Assembly: GCA_001643675.2 (NCBI GenBank)
Contig: LSRY02000002.1
Location: 1,777,501-1,841,500, forward strand
Source: Monocercomonoides exilis
Taxonomy: Eukaryota; Preaxostyla; Oxymonadida; Polymastigidae
Reading direction: 5' to 3'
Length of the DNA: 64,000 nt
The notes beneath the pieces are model-generated. The model ran no database searches. It saw only the letters and a list, made by a program, of their open reading frames with translations, and had not been told where the DNA came from. This document shows positions 53,501 to 64,000 of this stretch, piece after piece. A program made the position numbers and the translations under genes. Positions within the stretch are counted from its first letter, which is position 1. Each line of letters starts with the position of its first letter.

Positions 53501-56500
53501 TTTTTGTGTCTGCACGTGTCCATCCAGCAGAGACACCTTCCTCTTTTGTGCTGCTCGGCTTCCTGCGCTTCATCCTCAGCACAACCGATCCGCGTGCTGT
53601 GGCATTCAGAAAGGCGTTTGTGATCAAAATTGTTCCGATGATCAATCCCGATGGAGTGTGTGGGGGATACTCCCGCACAGACACGTTGGGGCAGAATCTG
53701 AACAGACACTACAGTGGCGAAGGTGAAGAGCACATTCGCAACTGCCCGACGATTCACGGCATCTGCCAGGTGGTGCATCAGATCCACCCAAACGGAAGAG
53801 GCGTGCCTGTACACGAAATGCGACCGAAGGACAACACGGGCAATGAATCCACTCAGCCTTCCACATCTTCAGGTTCGAGCAGTTCTTCTCCTGTGCTTCT
53901 TCCAGCGAGACACATCGCGTTTTATGTTGATCTGCATGCACATGCAGCCAAAAAGGGCTGCTTCGTGTATGGAATTCGACATGCCCAGAATGAAAAACGA
54001 CAATCAGCAGCAATCCTGTTCTCGCTGCTTCTCTCTCAAAACTCGTGTTTCTATGACCACAGCGGAGCCTCCTTCTCTGAGAAGATGATGGATGTGGTGG
54101 ACAAGCGGGGGGAGTCGCGGCAGGGCTGCGGCAGAGTGGGCATCCACAACATGACTGGAATGACACACTCATACACACTCGAATGCAACTACCAGTCGTG
54201 CTCTGTGCTGAATGCGATCTCTGGTCTGAAGCGCAGTCAGGTCAGCTGGGAAGGCGTCATCCAGGAAGCAGAAAACAGGCGCCTGGCAATTGAGTGGCTG
54301 AGGAACCAGGAAGAAGCTAAAGAAGCACTGAAAAAGAAGACGAAAGGAATGTGTGGCGAAGAGGAGATGCAGACACAGCAAGCTCTTTCGTTCCATTCAG
54401 GTGGAATTCCTGGTTTTTACGAAGAAGACGGCTGGAAGCCTTTGGCAAAGTCTGCGAAGGGGTTTTCTAGCCAATCACAAAATTCCTCTTCGAAGTCGTC
54501 TTTGGCAGTTGCATCAGAGACGCAGGTGCCAATTCCACCTCCTCTTCCACTTCTTCCTTTTCGAACTGCAAAAGGTGCGAACGACTATCGAATCACACCA
54601 CGAGAGCTGTCTTCGGTTGGAGCTGCGCTTGCAACATCTGCGCTGGATCTGCTTTCTGCAAACTGCTGGTCACGTGTTGAGCATAGCAAATTTGGGTCAC
54701 TTAGTACCATGAGAAGCTGGGCAACGCAGCAGGCTCGGGCACTTGGAGCGGAGGGAGAAGTAGAGAAAGAGAAAGAGAAAGAGAAAGAAAAGGAGAAAGA
54801 GAAGGAAAGCGAGAAGAAAGTTATAAAAGCTGAAAAAGAAGTTGCACAAACTGTGAAGAAAATTGAATCAGAAAAGCATACTTCTGAAAAAGAGACAAAA
54901 GACAAAAATGAAAAACCTAAGTCAGCTGCACAAAAAATGTCGAACGGAGAACAGCATCTGCCTGGAAAGAGTGGAAGTTCCACAACTTCAACAGAAGCAA
55001 AAGCAAAAGAAACAGAAAAACCACGCACAACTATTCATGTTGATTCAAAAGCTGATGAACAAAAAGCAACAACTGATAATGTAGAACAGGCGACTCAGGC
55101 AACTTCTGCAAAGAAAAAGAAGAAAACAACAAAGACAGCTGTTGAATCAAATCAAAACGAACAAACTGTAAATGATGTGCCTTCACAAACACCGTCATCT
55201 TCTGAAGAAGCGAAAGAGGGACAGACACAGGAGCCAGTGCCAAAAGCGAAGGCAAAGCCGAAAAAGACAAAGACGATCAAAATAGACAAAAGCCAAGAAG
55301 ATACCGAGCAAACAACAAAGTTAAAGAAAACACCTTCTTCAGACAAAGTGACTCATTCTGCAAAATCGACAGATGCAACCGATGTTGCTCAAATGGAACC
55401 AAAGGAGAAAGAACAAGCCAAAAACACTTCAACTCAAAAAGCAAAGAAATCAGATGGCATCTCAGATTCATCACAACATCCTTCTCTTTCTGACAAGCAT
55501 GCCGCAGTTTCTGCATCAAATACTGATTCAACGGGAAATGCCATTCCAAAGGACGATTCAGCAAACAAGACGGTTTCTCCTTCTGAGAATAATGATTCAA
55601 GTGACTCGAAGACAGAAAACATTTCTAATCTTTCGACTGATCAGTTAAAGGCAGAAAGCGATCATTCTCCGCAAATGAAAGAAACTTCATCTCAATCTGA
55701 AAGCAGTTTACAGACAAAAACAGAAACATCAAGCATTGATATTGCTTCTCCTTCAGACAGCCAAGCAACATCAAACAAAACGCAAAGTGAACCGCAGCTG
55801 TCAATCACAAAACCTGAGCCTATTATGAAAGACGGTTCTGTCAGCGATGAGAAAAAAGAAAGCGCAAATTGCACTCCATCTCAAAGCCACATCACACCTT
55901 CATCTATCATTCCATCGCCAGCTTCTCCTTTTCCTTACAACTTCTTTCCCGATTCACCTTCATTTTCGCTTTCACCTCAGATTTCTCCATCCATTTCATC
56001 TCCATCTCCATCTCCATCTTTATCACATCATTCAACCGGATCAGAGAACAACTTGCAAACACAAACACAAACGCAAACTCGTTCTGCTTCTTTACCTCTC
56101 ACTTCATCTGAAAATGGAACCGTCAATGAACAATCAACAGAATCAAAGCCAACTCTTCCTGCAGAGAACGAGAAAGAACTTTTGCCTCAAACGAGTGAAA
56201 GCAAGTTATCCTCTCCACCTTCATGTTCAATACCCGCACAAATACCTGATAATCCTGAATCGTTAGACACTTTGCCTGATCAGATTAAACAGACACCAAA
56301 TGATTTGGCTCAAATTGAAAGTTCCTCTCAACTTCAGTCATCGTCAAAGGATGCTTCTTCCACAAAAGAAGAAGAAACAACAAACACTCAGAATTCACAC
56401 ACACAGCATTTAGATCAAAAGGAGACAAATAACACAGACACAAATGCAGACAAGACTCAACTAATTTCAAATGATGGAAAAGGAGATAATACACAAAACA

Positions 56501-59500
56501 AAGAGGAAGCGTCAACAGTCAATAAAAACGAGCAAAAGATAAACAACAAAAAAGAAGACTCAGAAAGCAATGGAGCACCATCTTCTCCTTCAAAGCAGAA
56601 GAAGCCGAAGCAGGCAAACTGGTCTTCTTCCTCGTTGGACACCAGCCGCTCCATCCACTTCCATCAGCGCTCTGCCGATTCTCTTTGGAAATCCAGTGCC
56701 TCGCAACAGCATTCCCCATCGATCTCACACAACTCTCTGAAGAACTCGTCATCTGCCTCCTCCTCTTCTGATTCTTCACAGCCGCTGGTTGCTTCTGCAT
56801 TGATGCTGCTTGGCACCTCGCGGAATCAGCTGTCGTCTGCATCGACGTCCATTCTTGCACTGAGAAACAACACATCCTCAACGGCTGTTGGCGGACCTGC
56901 ACTTAAAGTCAAACTCAAAACACACTCAAAGTCATCAACTTCTTTCTCATTCTCTTCCTCAGGTAACTCATTATCCTCTTCTTTTAAGCCGAAGACGGCA
57001 AAGGCAGATAATAACACAACAGAGGAATTAAAGCACGAGAAGCAATCTGCTATCCAAACAACTGAATCAACTAATTCTCTGTTGACTGAGCAGAGTCAGC
57101 TTTCAGAGACAAAAGATGCAACTTGTTCGAGAACAGATTCATCTGACATTCTGAATGAATCAGAGGTCGAAGCATCAAGAGCTTTCAACTCTTATAATAA
57201 AGATGATTCAGCACAGAATTCTGAATCTCTGATGAATCGCTCACAGATAGACGCTGCTAAGTCAGAACAAGCATCGCTTCTTCTCACGCCACCTGCTTCA
57301 AGCTTATCCACTTTTCATCCAGCAAGCCAGGCAAACGCTGCTACTCCACACAGCATCCAACCATTTGTCAAAAAGCGAAATTTGGACCGATCACCCGAAT
57401 CGTCCAAAGGCCTCCCTCCAGCACAGAAGTTCTCTCCGCCTGCAACAAGAACTGCATTTGCTCCGCCTGCCCCGTCTTATTCGTCAAAAATGTCGGACGC
57501 TCTGAACAAGCAACCCCACAAAAAGACACGCTCACAGCCGCCGCTTCGCATTTCTCTCGAAGTGAGGCGTTCTCCTTCTGATTCGCCCACAAGAAAGGAC
57601 TTTTTGAAGAACATGTCAATGCCACCTTCTGGAGACGGTGAATGTGTTGATCGGAATCAAGGGAACGAAGATGAAGAAGCAGATTCTGGTGTTCATTCAA
57701 CATCTGTGGGAAAGGTTATTTCTGATTCAAATGCAAACAACGATCATCAAGATGACAACTCTTCGAACAGCGAACAAGATTCATCAGAACCAGATCTTAC
57801 ATCTTTCACCTCGTCTGTGCATTCTTCTCAGCCACAAACTGGAACATCAGGCCAAACACTCTCAAATGACACAACAGATTCCAATGAAAAAAACTCATCT
57901 TATTCGCATCTTCTGCCATTCAAACAGCGCCGGCCAGCAAATCCAGCCCCGCCTGCGAACTATCAACGATTTCCTTTGCGTTCCTCAGACATGCTCAGCT
58001 CTTCTTCTCGATCTGTTTCTTCAGATATTCAGACATATGCACAGAATAGTGGATCACAGGGCTCATTGACCATTGCATCTCCAGCAAGTTTAAAAGGAAA
58101 GATCAATTTTCACTCAGAAGTTGCCTCACAGCCAAGTGATTACTCACCTTCACCTGAGTCCACTCCTGTTCAGAGCGAAGATTCAACCTGTTCTTCTGAT
58201 TCGTCACAGCCTGAGCAGAAACATGCTCTTTTATCTTCCCATCAGAACGATGCGACATCACCAAAATCCACTCCACGACAGAGCTCTCAGCCTCCAACGA
58301 CGCCTGAACAGTCATCTTCTGTTTCTCCTGCTCCGTCTTTGTCGCCTCAAATCACACTCATTAAATCTTCTACTTCCTTTGGCAACTCCAACACGCATTC
58401 AAGTGAGCAGAAACATTCATATGAGAAGCGAAAAGCGTCTTTGAGAAAAGAAAACGATCTTGTTGAGAAAGCTAAACTGCGCGAGAAACAGAGAGAGAAA
58501 GAGCAGGCCAGGCTGAGCAAGCAGCAGAACAAACAGAAAATGGGGAAAAGCAAACAGTCCGACCAGCTGCAGCAGATGTGGAAGGCGTCTGCCGGCGAAA
58601 TGATGGACATGTCGCAGCTGCTGGAGTGGACACGGCGCAGAGACCAGCTCAAAATGAAGATCCCATTGGAGTCATCAGCAAGCAATGTATCTTCTCCACA
58701 GGCACCACTGTCCCGTCTGCCAGGCTCACAGGGTGCAGAGCAGCTCCACCAACAGATAGGAGTGAAGGAGAAGAAGAAAGCACAAAGGCTGAAGAGATTG
58801 ACGAATGCGTCATCGAGCAGCGAAACAACAGAAAGAGATGTGACAACAACCGAGCTGAATTCATTTGGCACTGCGATTGCTCCATTCCACGAGACAGGAT
58901 ACACACCGTCGCCTCAGCCACCATCAGTGCTGCTGTCTTCTCAGCCACACCATTCTCCTCCTTTGCTCTATCAGCACTCCAATTCATCGCTCGTTTCATC
59001 GGCCTCATCAAAAGCAGAAGACAATTCTCAACTTCCTCAGCTTCCTCAACTTCCTCAAGTTCCTCCACGAAAGCACTCACCCATCTATTCCCCTTCCTTT
59101 GTGCCTCCTCCTCCTCCTCCGCATCAGACTACGCGCTCTTCGTCTTCCTCCAATCTCTCCCCCGACCACCGCGCAATCCGCCTCTTTCTGCCGCATTCCT
59201 CTCCAACAGACAGCGAGCAGATCATCCACCCTCTTTCTGCCATTTCATCCGCCTCAACTGAACCTGCTGCTTCTTCTCCACAGGCAATTCCACACACACA
59301 ACAGAATGTTCCCAGTGCTCTATCGGCTTCTGAAGGAACGCATAACACAGAGGCAGTGGCTGTTTCTTCTCTTTCGTCGTCTCCCATCAAATCTTCACCT
59401 GCCTCACTTCTTTTTTCGGTTGACTCAGCAACTTTGTTCAAAGAGAAAAAGAAACCAGGCGCAAAGCAGAAAAACAATCGATTGCAAAAAGAAAAAGAAC

Positions 59501-59868
59501 AAGAGATTATGCATGACACGTCTGCTGGCCGGAAAAGGCCGATTCCTCCTTCGCACAGACAGAGCTTGATGCAAAAAAGAGTTTCGTTTGAATCCAATCA
59601 ACCACATCACAATTCGCATCATGAGGCCACATCATCTGAATCTTCCATTTCATCCACCCTTTCAACTACCTTAGAAAACACTTCAGGCTCCTCACGGTCA
59701 GGTGCATCAAACGATGCATCACAAAATCTTTCCTCTTCCCCGCAAACTTCTTCTACTTCTGTTCACCCTTCAAATAGCTATTCAAGCACGCCAAGGGATA
59801 GCATTGATTCGACTGCTGCAAAAATGGAAATGTTGTCCTTGTTAGGAGAAAGACAAAGAAAAAATTAA
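50588..59868 (+). CDS. AGBL5: cytosolic carboxypeptidase 5-like tubulin deglutamylase (M14D) with giant disordered tail
   Basis: Metallocarboxypeptidase expected to remove branch-point glutamates from tubulin side chains. Exons 50588-50723 and 50819-59868 (intron 95 nt) give 3,061 aa; human AGBL5 is ~890. The N-domain matches AGBL5 in order: YTFSSEFDGGNAYDF, RLWWWFSVRGFQ, TGMKPLFRIGHFGPWERIP, FAFSFPYSYADLQ and FYYHRELLTRSVEGRRVDLL. The peptidase has zinc ligands H947 and E950 (RVHPAETPSSFV) and H1085 (YVDLHAHAAKKG), substrate-site NPDGV...YSRTDTLGQNLNRHY, and catalytic E1167 (HSYTLECNY). A block VGAALATSALDLLSANCW closes the fold. Low-complexity insertions (poly-Ser ~230-250, acidic ~620-690) interrupt the N-domain. 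About 1,700 C-terminal residues are Ser/Pro/Gln/Lys-rich and look disordered. All catalytic residues are intact. Confidence 0.94.
54760..54810 (+). repeat. GAGAAA tandem repeat encoding Glu-Lys run
   Basis: GAGAAA units encode an EKEKEKEKEK tract at the boundary between the folded peptidase and its disordered tail in the CCP5-like protein. Confidence 0.85.
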
Positions 59869-59987
59869 TGTAATCCTTTTGTTGCGTTTTTTTGAAATAA
59901 TTGTGATTTTAATTTTTTATTTTTTGTGAAAATTTAAATATTTTTTGATCAATACCCACAAACAATAATTAGTTATGATCAATTGAA

Positions 59988-62739
59988 ATGAATACAGATG
60001 TTCAGAAAGTCGGAATGCCAAGCTCTCAGCAACCGTATTTGGCTTCTGCTGGTGGGCCTGGCGAATCCCGTTTTGTTGTTACTAATCAACTAATTGAATG
60101 CGTTTTTTTGGAGTATCCTCAAGTAAAAGAAGCATATGACCGCTTTGTCCCTGACAAGGTGTCTATTTGTTTTTTGTTTCAAAAATAACATATTAAAATT
60201 TTGCTTTTACACCAAGATATCTGCGAAAGATTTTTGGAAATCGTTTTTCAAGATGAAAAGAAGTGTATCAACAATGAACGAAGGGCAACCAAAAATGCAG
60301 ACCCCTGCAGATATTTTAATATCAAAAATTCCAAAAGATCCTTCTGTCATTCTTCAACCTCCTCCGCAGAGGATTGATATTGCTTTAGATTCAATGGCAA
60401 ATGTGCCATCTGTGGATGGAGTTTCAAAAGCTCCAGACAGAGCATTACAATCATTTGATATTCAGACATCAACACTCAGAGGAACAGCTCTAAAGCCATC
60501 TCAAATCGTGGAGCAAGTGAATAGGCACGGAGCTATTGTTCTTCAATCACAATTTGGTGCAACGCCCACAACTACAACTGTAAAATATGATGATGGAACG
60601 AGAAAACAGCAATCTCCTTTCAGTTTGGAATCATCTTCAAGGACTTCGTCTTTTTCTTCGCTATCACCTCCATCATCTCTGATGGGATTATCATCTTCAC
60701 CTCGAGAACAGCAAACAAAGTCATCTCATTTACCAAGTATGAAAGAGCTTTCGGACATGTTGAAAGATGTTGATGTTAGCCTCCATAATTTGGAAGAAAG
60801 AGACGATTCAGCTGCTTCATTAGATCCTAATAGTGAAGAGAGTTCTTCGTTAACATCGAATTCTTCTCCCAAAGAAGGAGAGCCTCAAGAACAAAAGAAA
60901 GATACACCGTTGTCTGTTGTCAAACCTCTTGCTAAACAGGTCAGCTCATTGTCTTCTGCACTCAATGCCAGCGATCAAATAGATCTTCCTGTCTTTCATT
61001 TACGTTCATCTGAAATGCAAAAAGAAATGGTTGCTAGTTCACCTGATGGAAATGAGACTGAGTTGTTCTCGTCTCCTCTGTCTTCTTCTTCTCTTTCTTC
61101 ATATGCAGATAATCTTTCATCATCAATCGCTTTTCTATCACAGCAGCCCCAAGCTGCATATTCGCCAATGCCGCAGGGTGGCCCAGTGGATGTGTCGGTG
61201 TTTGGGGGAATCTCTCGAACGATCGATGCCAATCCGATGCAGTCTGAATTGCTGACTGAGCAATGGTCAAAGAACTTGACGAAATCTTTAGATAACCCAG
61301 CAGCCAATGATCCAATGCCGCAATCGAATAATCCATCAATAGAAGCACAAGTGGATGATCTCTTTGGAGACGTCTCTGCGTCTTCTTCGGCTTCTTCTGC
61401 AGCAGAATTCCCAGACAGAGTCACTGCTGATGACATAAGCAGGGTGAGAGAGCTGCTCGGCAGCTTTTGGAGCAACTTCCCGTTTCAGAACTTGAATCAG
61501 GAGCATTTTGTGCGGATGCGGCTGATGGGCGCGATGGAAGAGATGATGGTGAAGTTGAGTGGAATCGAAGGGAGACTTCTGAAAAAGATGACAGAATTGG
61601 AGAAAGAAGCAGCGTTTGCAAAGCAAAAAGTGGGGAGAAGAGGAGAAGAAGATTTGATAGAAATTGAAGAAGATGTGGAAGGCTTGTTTACTTCGACAGA
61701 TAAGTGGGGAATGAATAATAATGCAAGGAAATGGGGGAGAAGGGGCGGTGCTTCAGGGAGAAATCTGACTCAGGATGTGGTTGAGTTGAATGACGAAGGA
61801 GATGATCAGATGGGATTTTCGTTCTATGAGAACGAGAATGCTAACTTTAGAGGGGGATATTATCAAGAAGACGGGCACAGCTATGGTGGGGCAATAAATG
61901 TGGAAGAAGAAAAACCTGCAAATTCTGTTGATGAGCTTGCATTTCAGCCAATTCCACCGCCAAACGAGCTTCTACTGCACACAGCAAGACTCGACTGGAA
62001 CAAGATATCAACAGTTCCCAAAATACCTCAAATCATTTCACCAACATTTGCAGACCCTCTTTTATTATCAGCATCATCCTCCTCTTCCTCATCCTCATCC
62101 ATTTCACCGCTTTCATTCATTCCGCATTCGTCTCTGCTTCCCTCTGCCTCTTCATCATCATCCAGCTCTCAAGCCTCATCGACAACTCAACTCACACCTC
62201 AGACTATCACTTTGCAGCATCGTCTTATTCCTTGCCGCATTCTCCTGCTGCAAATGGGCAGAGCAGTCGGCGTTCTCAGCGCTTTCCTTTCGTCTGACTC
62301 ATACAGAATCTATCAGCAGCACATTCATGATAAGGACGTTGAAGAGAAAAGAAAAGAGGAAGAGAAGAGGAGAATTGAGATTGAGAAGCAAAAGAAAGAA
62401 CAAAAAGAGAAAGCATTAGCACGGAGATCAAATGCAAGCTTGTCTCAAGAGACTTACAATGCAGCTATTCCTATGATTTCTGTGTCTTCATCAAATGCTT
62501 CTGCTCTTTCGAGTGATTATCCAAATGATCCTCAGGCTATGCCCAGACCCAAACTGTCTCACTCAGCTTCTCCTTCTCCTGTTCCTGCACAGCCTTCGGA
62601 TCCACCAAGGAAAAAGAAGAAAAAGAGATCTATAAGTAGGAGCAAATCCACAGATCCAGAGGGAGAGTCTTCTGAAGCACTTCTTTCCCAAATTGCCCAG
62701 CTTTCAGAAGATGAAATTAGAGCATTATTAGGTCAATAG
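59988..62739 (+). CDS. TFIIH subunit p62/Tfb1-like (BSD domain) protein
   Basis: Exons 59988-60158 and 60217-62739 (intron 58 nt) give 897 aa. The exon join rebuilds a BSD domain at residues ~34-72: FLEYPQVKEAYDRFVPDK + ISAKDFWKSFFK, closest to the second BSD domain of p62 (EYPAVKxxYxxNVPxxxTEKEFW). Near 470 the segment LLGSFWSNFPFQNLNQEHFV resembles the p62 C-terminal helical region ([20 protein letters not shown]). Between and after these are Ser-rich low-complexity stretches, and the C-terminus is basic (RKKKKKRSISRSKS). p62 is a core TFIIH scaffold in transcription initiation and nucleotide excision repair. The N-terminal PH domain and first BSD domain are not encoded here, and only 119 bp separate the start from CCP5, so it looks naturally short at the N-terminus. 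It could instead be another BSD protein. Confidence 0.65.
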
Positions 62740-62916
62740 AATTTTGAATATATTGTTAATTTTTTGCGTTTGAAAAGTTTTATTGATAAAATAAAAATTA
62801 TCTACTCAGTTTTCCTTTAGTTTGTCTTCATTAAAATAAGTGATTGCTGAAGGTTCAAGAGGAAAAGAAGCAAGAAATAATCCAATGATGGTTGACCCAT
62901 AATTTTTTAGAAACGG

Positions 62917-64000
62917 ATGAATGAATCATTTGATGATTCCAAGCTGTATGAGGCATTAAAAAAACTTGGAATATTAAGTTTCAGAGGCAAACAATATGAA
63001 TGCATAAAAGCGATATTAGATGGAAACGATGTATTTGCCCTTTGGCCCACTGGAGCTGGTTTTTCATTTTTTTTATTTAATTTTTTAAAAGTGAGTTATC
63101 GATATGCAAATAAATTCATTTGATTCTGTGTGTTATTTGTAATTCTGTATAATTTTCCCAAGGAAAATCACTTGTTTATCAGCTTCCTGCTCTCGTTACA
63201 AACAAAATGTCAATTGTTGTTTCTCCGCTGATAGCTTTGATGATAGATCAAGTTAATAATCTTCAGGCACGTGGAGTTGATGCGAATGTAATATGTAGCA
63301 CAAAGACTCGTTCAGAAAATGCCAAAGTATTCATAAGCTTTTATTAGTACTAATAATTAATTTTTTCAGATTTTTTCGAATCTTAATCAAAGAAAACCTT
63401 CCATTTCGGTTCTTTATGTAACCCCTGAAATGGTAGCTACAGATCGATTTCAATCTGTCTTAAAACATCTTGTGGAGAATAATTGTGTGGGGTTATTTGC
63501 AATTGACGAGGCTCATATGATCTCTCAATGGGGCCATCAATTTCGTCCAGAATATAGACAACTTGGTATACTTCGTACTTTATATCCGAAGATACCTATT
63601 GCTGCCTTGACTGCCACGGCTGTTCCTCAGTTTTGAATATTTTAATTTTTTATTTTTGCTTCATTTTTATTACTGAAACATTAACGAAAATAGGATCCGT
63701 GAAGACATCAAAAAGCAGTTAAACATACCAAATGCAATACATTTTATAACAACATTTAACAGACCAAATATGTATCTAACTGCTTTTTTTTTTCTATTAT
63801 TTTTTTTAACTTTTTTCTTTCAAAGATATTATACTGTAACATACAAAGATTTATTAAAGAATCCAATGGAATATCTTTTTTCGTTTGTGAAAAGAGTGCT
63901 TCCGTCATGTATAGGTGCATTACCTGCCTCAGAAACTGCGACTCCTTCAAAATCCCCTTCGACAGAGGCAGCTCATTCAGAATCACCATCTCACAATTCC
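62917..64000 (+). CDS. RecQ-family DNA helicase (5' part; runs off the window)
   Basis: ATP-dependent 3'-5' DNA helicase of genome maintenance. Exons 62917-63058, 63163-63326, 63370-63629, 63694-63771, 63826-64000+ (introns 104, 43, 64, 54 nt). Helicase landmarks: motif 0 GILSFRGKQYECIKAIL, motif I WPTGAG+KS rebuilt across the first intron, motif Ia SPLIALMIDQV, motif II DEAH at residue 148 followed by the RecQ signature ISQWGHQFRPEYRQLG, motif III ALTATA, and TTFNRPN+IYYTVTYKD across the fourth intron. The last visible exon becomes Ser/Pro-rich (ETATPSKSPSTEAAHSE), suggesting an insertion within the helicase core, as in other genes here. The start ATG at 62917 sits just after a TTTTTTAG, so a tiny upstream exon is possible. 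Confidence 0.94.

Noticed and set aside
1-64000. CRISPR arrays, bacterial operons, prophage or plasmid features
   Set aside because: None seen; introns, tRNAs and gene content are eukaryotic nuclear.

Overview
This is a nuclear window from a protist. It has spliceosomal GT-AG introns, two nuclear-type tRNA genes, AT-rich spacers, and eukaryote-only proteins (NCKAP1, TFIIH p62, a tubulin deglutamylase, UDP-GlcNAc pyrophosphorylase, GH47 mannosidase). A giant surface protein that joins a polymorphic-outer-membrane-protein-like beta-helix ectodomain to a membrane anchor and a degenerate kinase domain recalls the large families described in oxymonads (Preaxostyla, such as Monocercomonoides and Blattamonas). 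That placement is inference. Stop codons are standard: TAA and TGA both end genes where their families should end.

Layout. 1-3.5 kb: the last exon of a GH47 alpha-mannosidase, then an AT-rich desert with a small inverted-repeat element and a doubtful small gene. 3.5-11.6 kb: the beta-helix/transmembrane/pseudokinase gene. 13.3-17.4 kb (minus): an F-box/leucine-rich-repeat protein. 18.3-31.6 kb (minus): a Trf4/TENT4-like non-canonical poly(A) polymerase of about 4,350 aa, split over two huge exons. 32.0-36.9 kb (minus): NAP1/HEM of the SCAR/WAVE complex. 37.5-38.6 kb: a coiled-coil protein. 38.8 kb: tRNA-Pro. 39-48 kb: a gene graveyard with a decayed coding region, a decayed copy of the beta-helix family, four copies of a ~265-bp inverted-repeat element and a large fold-back repeat. 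48.1 kb: tRNA-Trp. 48.4-64 kb: four tightly packed plus-strand genes: UAP1 (8 exons), CCP5/AGBL5 deglutamylase, TFIIH p62-like, and a RecQ helicase cut by the window end.

How the genes relate. They are ordinary cellular functions and do not form an operon-like system. UAP1 makes UDP-GlcNAc and GH47 trims N-glycans, so both touch glycosylation. CCP5 edits tubulin glutamylation, which fits a cell rich in microtubules. NAP1 implies a SCAR/WAVE actin pathway. Several otherwise compact proteins (TENT4, CCP5, FBXL, NAP1, p62) carry very large Ser/Gln/Glu-rich disordered insertions or tails.

Exon joins were worked out by hand from reading frame and family similarity; each complete multi-exon model sums to a whole number of codons. 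Introns are mostly 35-105 nt, and 21 of the 23 donors found have T at +4 (GTNT) instead of the usual GTRAGT.
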